NCBI GenBank assembly: GCA_934633985.1
Contig: CAKTYU010000023.1
Coordinates: forward strand, 1-12,290
DNA from: an uncultured Clostridia bacterium
GTDB lineage: Bacteria > Bacillota > Clostridia > Christensenellales > CAG-138
Direction: 5' to 3'
DNA length: 12,290 nt
The position numbers and the translations under genes are program-made. Position 1 is the first letter of the stretch, and every line of letters begins with the position of its first letter. Under the pieces are notes generated by a model, which had not been told where the DNA came from, did no database searches, and saw only the letters and a list, made by a program, of their open reading frames with translations. Below are positions 6,057 to 11,551 of this stretch, piece by piece.

Positions 6057-6428
6057 ATGTTTAACAAGGAACAGTTTATTGAAGATATCAAAGCCATGAC
6101 CGTTCTTGAGCTGGCCGACCTGGTAAAGGCCCTCGAGGAGGAGTTCGGCGTATCCGCCGCCGCCACCGCCGTTGCAGTAGCCGGCCCCGCCGCCGCTGCC
6201 GAGGCAGTTGAAGAAAAGACCGAGTTCGACGTTATCCTGAAGGAAGTCGGCCCCGAGAAGATCAAGGTCATCAAGGTCGTCCGCGAGCAGACCGGCCTGG
6301 GCCTGAAGGAAGCCAAGGAAGTCGTAGACAACGCCCCCAAGGCCGTCAAGGAAGGCATCTCCAAGGAGGACGCCGAGAAGATCGCCGCCGCCTTCAAGGA
6401 AGTTGGCGCTACCTGCGAAATCAAGTAA
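6057..6428 (+). CDS. rplL: 50S ribosomal protein L7/L12
   Basis: A 123-residue acidic protein of normal length that forms the flexible ribosomal stalk recruiting translation GTPases. The N-terminal dimerisation and L10-binding part (1-32) includes TVLELADLVKALEEEFGV. A hinge rich in alanine follows (about 33-53). The C-terminal factor-binding domain (54-123) carries KTEFDVIL, the KIKVIKVVREQTGLGLKEAK segment and the final FKEVGATCEIK. AGGAGG (6043-6048) is 8 bases before the ATG. A strong terminator follows 25 bases after the stop. Confidence 0.98.
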   Translation: MFNKEQFIEDIKAMTVLELADLVKALEEEFGVSAAATAVAVAGPAAAAEAVEEKTEFDVILKEVGPEKIKVIKVVREQTGLGLKEAKEVVDNAPKAVKEGISKEDAEKIAAAFKEVGATCEIK

Positions 6429-6453
6429 GTTTTGACCGCATAAGCTCAAAAAT

Positions 6454-6483
6454 AAAAAAGCCGGACGCTTGTCCGGCTTTTTG
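6454..6483. terminator. Bidirectional intrinsic terminator between rplL and dusB
   Basis: GCCGGAC (6460-6466) and GTCCGGC (6471-6477) with a GCTT loop are flanked by an A-run on the left and a T-run on the right. It therefore works as a Rho-independent terminator for rplL rightward and for dusB leftward. The dusB stop codon begins right beside it. Confidence 0.93.
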
Positions 6484-7455
6484 CTATTCTAAGCTGCTCC
6501 TGTATTCCTCTATCAAATCTATCAGCGCCTCCGCGGTGGGCGCGAGGGTGGCGGCGGTGCGGAAGGCGGAGGCGCCCTTCATGCCCCGCACATAGTAGGC
6601 GATGTGCTTGCGCATCTCTATTACACCGTGGGGGCCCTTATGGGCCACAAGCCCTTTTACATGGGCTATGGCCAGGTCGAGCCGCTCGGCGTCGGCGGGG
6701 GGGCTGTATGGCGCGCCTGCAAGGGCCGCCCTTACCTCCTCGAATATATACGGGTTTCCCAGCGCGCCCCGGCCTATCATAATGCCGTCGCAGCCGGTAT
6801 GGGCGCGCAGGGCCATGGCGGAGCTGCCGTCCGTCACGTCGCCGTTGCCTATTACCGGGATAGAGAGGGCGGCCTTGGCCTCCGCGATTATGTCCCAATC
6901 CGCAGCGCCGGAGTACATCTGCTCCCGGGTGCGCCCGTGTATGGTCACAAAGGCCGCGCCGGAGCCCTCCGCCATGCGGGCAAAGTCCACGCAGTTGACG
7001 TGGGAATCGTCCCAGCCCTTGCGGAACTTCACGGATACAGGCAGGTCGGCGGCCTTTGCCACCGCCTCTATCACCCTTGCAGCCGTCAGGGGCTCCTTCA
7101 TAAGGGCGCTGCCCTCCCCGTTGCCGGTTATCTTGGGGGCGGGGCAGCCCATGTTTATGTCTATCAGCGCCAGCTCGCCCTTGTTCTCGCCGCAGATGCG
7201 GCGGGCCATCTCTGCCATTATCTCCGGCTCCCTCCCGAAGAGCTGTATGCCGCAGGGGCGCTCGTTTGGGGCGGTCTCCATCAGGGCGGCGCTCTTTCCG
7301 CCGTACTTCAGGCCCTTTGCGGAGATCATCTCGGTGAAGGTGAAGTCGCAGCGGTGGTCACGGCATATCGAGCGGTAGGTCACGTCGGTAAAGCCCGCCA
7401 TGGGGGCCAGCAATACGGGGAAGCCTGCTTTAAAAAACGGAAGCGTAGTGGTCAT
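6484..7455 (-). CDS. dusB: tRNA-dihydrouridine synthase (DusB family)
   Basis: An FMN- and NADPH-dependent enzyme that reduces uridine to dihydrouridine in the tRNA D-loop. The 323 residues form the Dus TIM barrel: LLAPMAGFTDVTYRSICR with the FMN-binding loop (15-32), GIQLFG (69-74), the catalytic DINMGCPAPKI with C104, VKFRKGWDD (142-150), TIHGRTREQMYSG with H173, PVIGNGDV, and the FMN-phosphate loop DGIMIGRGALGNP. A helical C-terminal tRNA-binding domain follows (about 245-323). It fits the DusB/Dus1 branch; the exact uridine position modified is inferred from the family. No clear ribosome binding site precedes the ATG, and it starts 19 bases after the stop of the upstream membrane-protein gene, so translation may be coupled. 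Confidence 0.95.
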   Translation of the reverse strand: MTTTLPFFKAGFPVLLAPMAGFTDVTYRSICRDHRCDFTFTEMISAKGLKYGGKSAALMETAPNERPCGIQLFGREPEIMAEMARRICGENKGELALIDINMGCPAPKITGNGEGSALMKEPLTAARVIEAVAKAADLPVSVKFRKGWDDSHVNCVDFARMAEGSGAAFVTIHGRTREQMYSGAADWDIIAEAKAALSIPVIGNGDVTDGSSAMALRAHTGCDGIMIGRGALGNPYIFEEVRAALAGAPYSPPADAERLDLAIAHVKGLVAHKGPHGVIEMRKHIAYYVRGMKGASAFRTAATLAPTAEALIDLIEEYRSSLE

Positions 7456-7474
7456 GCAAAATACCGGCGCAAGG

Positions 7475-8038
7475 TCACTGGGCGGGGGTGGCCAGCCGGG
7501 AAAGGTCCGGCGTGGGCAGGGGCTTTTCCGGCGGGTTCTGCTTTAGCAGTATCATGTCGCTTATATACCAGCGGTCCTTGATCTTCTTCAGCTTTACGTT
7601 GTAGGTGGCGGGTATCCACCGGGGGAGCTGCGCCTCCTGGTCCGTGCCCTCTATGGGGGAGCCGGATACCGAGAGCAGCTTTTCGTATACCTTTACCGTG
7701 GCGGAGCTGTCCCCCGGCAGCGCCAGTATGCTCTTGACCTCTATCTTGTATATGAAGTTGGTAACGCTGAAGTCAGAGTAGGTCCCCGCGTACAGCGCCG
7801 GGTCCTGGGCTATGAAGCCCTCGGTAAAGTATTCCGTAAGGGAGGATATCTCGCCCCCCTGCAATATATACTTTGCGCGAAGCTCGAGGCCCTCCGTCAC
7901 TAAAATATACACGCTGCTTATGTTCATGGCGGCAACAAAGGCGGCGAGGCAAAGCACCACTATCAGGGCTATCGCCAGCAGCGTCCTCAAAAGGTACCAT
8001 ATCGAGCGACGGGCTATGGCGTATTGATTCTTAGACAT
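7475..8038 (-). CDS. Uncharacterised single-pass membrane-anchored protein
   Basis: I do not recognise this 187-residue protein. One hydrophobic helix (about 14-38) after a short basic start (IARRS) predicts a signal anchor with the rest outside the cell. The outer part (about 45-165) is a mixed alpha/beta domain. It contains AKYILQGGEISSLTEYF and FVTNFIYK-like segments and ends KDRWYISDMILLKQ, which recalls NTF2-like or TcpC-type extracytoplasmic domains, but this is only an impression. The last 20 residues are proline-rich. AAGGAG sits 9 bases before the ATG. It is cotranscribed with dusB and divergent from greA. Confidence 0.8.
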   Translation of the reverse strand: MSKNQYAIARRSIWYLLRTLLAIALIVVLCLAAFVAAMNISSVYILVTEGLELRAKYILQGGEISSLTEYFTEGFIAQDPALYAGTYSDFSVTNFIYKIEVKSILALPGDSSATVKVYEKLLSVSGSPIEGTDQEAQLPRWIPATYNVKLKKIKDRWYISDMILLKQNPPEKPLPTPDLSRLATPAQ

Positions 8039-8111
8039 TATAAAAAGCTCCTTGTCGGGCGTTTAAGGCCGGAGGGCGGGCCGCCGGCGGCATATATTTT
8101 ATCCCTACCTT

Positions 8112-8140
8112 ATAATATCACACGGCGGGGCGGGGCGCAA
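8112..8140 (-). promoter_or_regulatory. Probable promoter for the membrane protein-dusB operon
   Basis: Read leftward, TGATATTAT (8120-8112) is an extended -10 element. A weak -35 (TTGCGC, 8140-8135) lies 17 bases upstream. The -10 overlaps the left arm of the inverted repeat at 8116-8157. Confidence 0.45.
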
Positions 8141-8157
8141 ATGAACAAAGTGTGATA
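8116..8157. repeat. Spaced 8-bp inverted repeat between the divergent operons
   Basis: TATCACAC (8116-8123) and GTGTGATA (8150-8157) are perfect inverted copies separated by 26 bases of GC-rich sequence. The left arm overlaps the leftward -10 box. It may be an operator for the leftward promoter; the function is not shown. Confidence 0.4.
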
Positions 8158-8192
8158 ACCGCCCGTTTTTTCCCGAAAACAGCCCGCTTTCC

Positions 8193-8221
8193 TTGACAAA
8201 GGGGAGCGGCGCACATATAAT
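8193..8221 (+). promoter_or_regulatory. Consensus promoter of greA-lysS
   Basis: TTGACA (8193-8198), exactly 17 bases, TATAAT (8216-8221). This is a perfect match to the housekeeping sigma consensus, about 38 bases before the greA start. Confidence 0.88.
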
Positions 8222-8259
8222 TATTTTACCTATGTTAAGGTGCTAAGGAGGAATATGTA

Positions 8260-8730
8260 ATGGCAGAAGTTCGTCTTACCAAAGAGGGCGTTGAAAAATA
8301 CGAAAAGCGGCTGGAGTACCTTAAAACCACCGGCCGCACTGAAATAGCGGAGCAGATAAAGATAGCCCGCTCCTTCGGCGACCTTTCCGAAAACGCCGAG
8401 TACGACGCGGCCAAGATAGAGCAGGCCCGCATGGAATACGAGATAGTCGAGATAGAGGCCATGCTGCGCAACGTGGTCATAATCGACGAGGACACCATCA
8501 ACACCGACGTGGTAAACGTGGGCAACACCATAACCGTAAGGAACAAGACCCTCGACAAGGAGCTGACCTTCCAGATAGTTGGCAGCGCCGAGGCAAACCC
8601 CGTGGAGAAGCGCATATCCAACGAATCCCCCGTGGGCAAGGGGCTGCTGGGCCATAAGCTCCACGAGACCGTAAACATCAACACCCCCGGCGGCCCGGCG
8701 GAGTTTGAGATACTGAACATAAGCAAGTAA
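8260..8730 (+). CDS. greA: Transcription elongation factor GreA
   Basis: GreA enters the RNA polymerase secondary channel and stimulates cleavage of backtracked RNA. The 156 residues show the N-terminal antiparallel coiled coil (about 1-75) with the acidic tip GDLSENAEYDAAK, where D41 and E44 support the catalytic metal, and the C-terminal FKBP-like domain (about 80-156) with ISNESPVGKGLLGHK and the typical ending. The length is normal for the family. AAGGAGG lies about 8 bases before the ATG. lysS follows after 20 bases; greA-lysS is a common pair in Firmicutes. Confidence 0.97.
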   Translation: MAEVRLTKEGVEKYEKRLEYLKTTGRTEIAEQIKIARSFGDLSENAEYDAAKIEQARMEYEIVEIEAMLRNVVIIDEDTINTDVVNVGNTITVRNKTLDKELTFQIVGSAEANPVEKRISNESPVGKGLLGHKLHETVNINTPGGPAEFEILNISK

Positions 8731-8750
8731 TAAGGATAAAAGAGGAATCT

Positions 8751-10268
8751 ATGGAAGAAAAGACACAGAACCCAAATGTGGAGCCGGCAAAGGAAATGAC
8801 GGAGGCGGAGCTTTCCGAGCTCCTTCAGATACGTAGGGACAAGCTGAAGGCACTTCAGGACGCAGGTCAGGATCCGTTCAGAAAGGTGCGCTACGACCAG
8901 CAGTTTTACAGCACCGACATAACCTCGGATTACGATTCCTTTGAGGATAAGACGGTGAGCGTGGCGGGCAGGATGATGTCCAAGCGCATTATGGGCAAGG
9001 CCAGCTTCGCCCACATGCTGGACTACAAGGGCGATATACAGATATACGTAAAGCGGGACGACATAGGCGAGGAAAGCTATGCCCGCTTCAAGACCTTCGA
9101 TATAGGCGATATAATCGGCGTGGTGGGCAAGGTATTCAAGACCCGCACCGGCGAGATATCCATACACGCGGAGAAGGTGGAGCTTTTGAGCAAGTCCCTC
9201 CGGCCGCTGCCGGAGAAGTTCCACGGCCTCAGGGACCCCGAGCTTCGCTACCGCCAGCGCTTCGTCGATCTCATCGTGAACCCCGAGGTGCGCGATACCT
9301 TCGTAAAGCGCAGCATAATAATATCCGAGATGCGAAGCTGGCTCAACAATAAGGGCTTTATAGAGGTGGAGACCCCCGTGCTGAACACCACCGCCTCCGG
9401 CGCCTCGGCGCGGCCCTTCATAACCCACCACAATACGCTGGATATAGATATGTATATGCGCATAGCCACCGAGCTGCACCTTAAGATGTGCATAGTGGGC
9501 GGGCTGGAGCGGGTATACGAGATAGGCCGCATATTCCGCAACGAGGGCATGGACGCCACCCACAACCCGGAATTTACCACCATAGAGCTGTATCAGGCAT
9601 ACACCGACTACCGGGGTATGATGGAGCTTGCGGAGGGCGTAATAGACCACTGCTGCAAGGCGGTGAACGGCGGCAGGACCAGGATAACCTATCAGGGCAA
9701 TGAAATAGACCTTACCGCCCCCTTTAAGCGCATAACCATGAACGACGCGGTAAAGGAAAAGACCGGGGTGGACTTTATGAGCCTTACCGACGAGCAGGCC
9801 CGGGCCGAGGCAAAGCGGCTGGGCATAGAGGTGGAGGATAAGACCGCCTCCGCGGGCAAGATACTGCCCATGGCGTTTGACGCATTTGTTGAGGATACCC
9901 TCATACAGCCCACCTTCGTGCTGGACTATCCCGTGGAAATATCCCCCCTTTCCAAGCGCAGGGCGGACGATCCGCGGCTTACCGAGCGCTTTGAGCTTTT
10001 CATAGCCGGCCACGAGTACGCCAACGCCTTCTCCGAGCTTAACGACCCCATAGACCAGCGGGGCCGCTTCGTGCAGCAGGCCATGGAGCGCGCCAAGGGC
10101 GACGACGAGGCCATGATGATAGACGAGACCTTCTGCACCGCCCTCGAATACGGTATGCCCCCCACAGGCGGCATCGGCCTGGGCGTAGACCGCCTGGTGA
10201 TGCTCCTCACCGACAGCCCCACCATCCGCGACGTGCTGCTGTTCCCGACGATGAAGCCGAACCCCTAA
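8751..10268 (+). CDS. lysS: Lysine-tRNA ligase (class II)
   Basis: LysRS attaches lysine to tRNA-Lys. The 505 residues show the N-terminal OB-fold anticodon-binding domain (about 65-147) and the class II catalytic core: motif 1 around 184-211 (IIISEMRSWLNNKGFIEVETP), motif 2 at about 259-284 (GRIFRNEGMDATHNPEF), and motif 3 at 473-486 (GGIGLGVDRLVMLL). The ending, RDVLLFPTMKP, is typical. The length is normal for the family. AGAGGAAT lies just upstream of the ATG. It is the second gene of the greA operon and ends 26 bases before a strong terminator. Isoleucine is coded almost entirely by ATA here, unlike in the ribosomal genes. Confidence 0.98.
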   Translation: MEEKTQNPNVEPAKEMTEAELSELLQIRRDKLKALQDAGQDPFRKVRYDQQFYSTDITSDYDSFEDKTVSVAGRMMSKRIMGKASFAHMLDYKGDIQIYVKRDDIGEESYARFKTFDIGDIIGVVGKVFKTRTGEISIHAEKVELLSKSLRPLPEKFHGLRDPELRYRQRFVDLIVNPEVRDTFVKRSIIISEMRSWLNNKGFIEVETPVLNTTASGASARPFITHHNTLDIDMYMRIATELHLKMCIVGGLERVYEIGRIFRNEGMDATHNPEFTTIELYQAYTDYRGMMELAEGVIDHCCKAVNGGRTRITYQGNEIDLTAPFKRITMNDAVKEKTGVDFMSLTDEQARAEAKRLGIEVEDKTASAGKILPMAFDAFVEDTLIQPTFVLDYPVEISPLSKRRADDPRLTERFELFIAGHEYANAFSELNDPIDQRGRFVQQAMERAKGDDEAMMIDETFCTALEYGMPPTGGIGLGVDRLVMLLTDSPTIRDVLLFPTMKPNP

Positions 10269-10294
10269 CCGGGCAAAAAAGCATAAGCTACAAG

Positions 10295-10323
10295 ACCCCC
10301 TATTCGATTGATAGGGGGTTTTT
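10295..10323 (+). terminator. Intrinsic terminator after lysS
   Basis: ACCCCCTAT (10295-10303) and ATAGGGGGT (10311-10319) form a 9-bp stem with loop TCGATTG, running into a five-T tract. It closes the greA-lysS operon. Confidence 0.92.
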
Positions 10324-10412
10324 GCGAAGACAAATGTGCGGGCTTTTGAAGAAGCTCATGCTATTTTAATCTGCAATGGTTTACGCGGATCGATTCATAT
10401 AAGTCGTTTATA

Positions 10413-10448
10413 GCGAAATATATGTCCCTAAAGATGCATATATTTTGC
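10413..10448. repeat. 12-bp inverted repeat abutting the gntR -35 box
   Basis: GCGAAATATATG (10413-10424) and CATATATTTTGC (10437-10448) are inverted copies with one mismatch and a 12-base spacer. The right arm ends at the base before the -35 hexamer. The position suits a regulator binding site, perhaps for autoregulation. The arms are seen directly; the role is inferred. Confidence 0.55.
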
Positions 10449-10477
10449 TTGACGAACACAGTTCATGGTATTATACA
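10449..10477 (+). promoter_or_regulatory. Promoter of the GntR-type regulator gene
   Basis: TTGACG (10449-10454), 17 bases, TATACA (10472-10477). It lies about 60 bases before the preferred start codon. It is flanked by the 12-bp inverted repeat upstream and the ATATAG/CTATAT palindrome downstream. Confidence 0.65.
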
Positions 10478-10491
10478 ATATATCACATAGA

Positions 10492-10505
10492 ATATAGGGC
10501 TATAT
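10492..10505. repeat. ATATAG-GG-CTATAT palindrome in the gntR leader
   Basis: Two 6-bp arms separated by GG lie about 15 bases after the -10 box, at the start of the transcript. HutC-type regulators often bind short AT-rich palindromes over their own promoter, so this is a candidate operator. Confidence 0.4.
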
Positions 10506-10535
10506 GCCGCGATAAAAATGATAATTGAGGTACAG

Positions 10536-11288
10536 ATGCTTTTACATGAACAGATATACCATGATATTTTTAAGCTGATAGCTGACGGACATTATAAAAG
10601 AGGCGACTTGCTGCCGAGCGAAAAGAAACTGATGGAGCAATACCGTTGCAGCTTAGCTCCGGTTCGTCAGGCTATGGGACAGCTGGAACAACTGGGTCTG
10701 GTGGAAAGGCGCAGAGGCAAGGGAACTTTCGTCAGGTCAAACGATGCAAGCGATTTCAGGCTGGATCTGGTAGGCTTTACCGGAGCGCTGTATAATGAAA
10801 GAAATGAATGGATATATAAGACCAAGCGCGTTGAAATCGTAAGGGCAGATGAAGAACTGGCTGAAAAGCTCGCCATTGCACCCGGTACGGAAGTAATATG
10901 TGTTGAGCGTGCCGGTTTCTTCAAGAATATGCCAATACAGTTTTCAAGACACTATCTGCCGGATATCAGCTTTTATGATGAAATAAAGAAAGCGGGAGAC
11001 ATACAGTTCTGGCGTTTTTTGCTTGAAGGCAAGCTGGGGCTGCACATGACAGACGCCGTAGATGAGGTCCATGCCGATCTTGCCATTGGAGAGCTTGATG
11101 GAATGTTTCCGCCGTACAAAGGATACCCCATGCCGCTCATGGTGGTTGAACGCACATCAAGGGACAGATCGGGAAGGATACAGGACTATACGGTATTTTA
11201 TATTGCCAACTTCAAGGTCGGAGGCAATACGGTATGTCACAGATACGTAATAACAGGTATGAAAAACGGAAATTCAGCCGTCAAGTAA
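10536..11288 (+). CDS. GntR family transcriptional regulator, HutC subfamily
   Basis: A 250-residue DNA-binding regulator. The N-terminal winged helix-turn-helix (1-68) has the classic pattern: LLHEQIYHDIFKLI, then GHYKRGDLLPSEKKL, RQAMGQLEQLGLVERR and RGKGTFV. A UTRA ligand-binding domain follows (about 80-240), which places it in the HutC branch. The ligand is unknown. The start is the ATG at 10536, with GAGG 5 bases upstream, because family members begin shortly before this QI-x-LI segment. An ATG at 10518 is in frame but has no ribosome binding site. It faces the same way as iadA, 263 bases away, so it is the likely local regulator of that gene. Its base composition is more AT-rich than the housekeeping genes to the left. 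Confidence 0.9.
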   Translation: MLLHEQIYHDIFKLIADGHYKRGDLLPSEKKLMEQYRCSLAPVRQAMGQLEQLGLVERRRGKGTFVRSNDASDFRLDLVGFTGALYNERNEWIYKTKRVEIVRADEELAEKLAIAPGTEVICVERAGFFKNMPIQFSRHYLPDISFYDEIKKAGDIQFWRFLLEGKLGLHMTDAVDEVHADLAIGELDGMFPPYKGYPMPLMVVERTSRDRSGRIQDYTVFYIANFKVGGNTVCHRYVITGMKNGNSAVK

Positions 11289-11422
11289 GCTATCGCTGAC
11301 CGCTGCAACCGCCGTAAGGACGGGATCTAATAAATAATTTAAAGCTCCGCGCCCCGCAACGAGCGTGTGGCCAAGACAAAGCTAAAGGGATCATATCCAT
11401 CGTTATTTTTATTAGTTTGATA

Positions 11423-11451
11423 TTGACATGTTTAAAACATTATAATATTAT
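11423..11451 (+). promoter_or_regulatory. Promoter of iadA
   Basis: TTGACA (11423-11428), 17 bases, TATTAT (11446-11451). Other TATAAT boxes occur at 11441 and 11449 but with poor spacing (12 and 20). The -10 region is entirely inside the 34-bp palindrome, so a protein bound there would block the promoter. The rest of the gntR-iadA gap (11289-11422) shows no clear feature. Confidence 0.65.
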
Positions 11452-11467
11452 AATATTATAATGTTTT
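11434..11467. repeat. Perfect 34-bp palindrome with three tandem ATTATAAT units
   Basis: The left half (11434-11450) and right half (11451-11467) are exact reverse complements. The core is ATTATAAT repeated three times (11439-11446, 11447-11454, 11455-11462). Each unit is itself a palindrome, and the core is flanked by AAAAC and GTTTT. It overlaps the iadA -10 box. Confidence 0.85.
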
Positions 11468-11551
11468 GTCATATCCGCGCGGGACGTCACGCAGCGGCGA
11501 TGATCACAGTTCTTTGTTACAATTTGACAAATCACAGAGAGGAATAAAAGT

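Noticed and set aside
6602..7581. Two long plus-strand frames over dusB
   Set aside because: dusB motifs on the other strand are unambiguous; these frames are shadows without initiation signals.
8080..8091. Perfect 12-bp palindrome GCCGCCGGCGGC upstream of the membrane-protein gene
   Set aside because: It is easily produced by chance in such GC-rich sequence, leaves no loop for a stable RNA hairpin of its own, and is not placed at a promoter box.
8235..10013. A 592-codon open frame on the minus strand
   Set aside because: It lies antisense to greA and lysS, both certain genes. Its translation is repetitive in Tyr, Leu, His and Gly, as expected from the complement of their biased codons, and it has no ribosome binding site.
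10324..10412. Possible small gene between the lysS terminator and gntR
   Set aside because: No open frame with a ribosome binding site could be seen; the stretch looks non-coding.
11524..11529. A second TTGACA shortly before iadA
   Set aside because: A -10 box at the right distance would fall inside the ribosome binding site or start of iadA, and none is seen.
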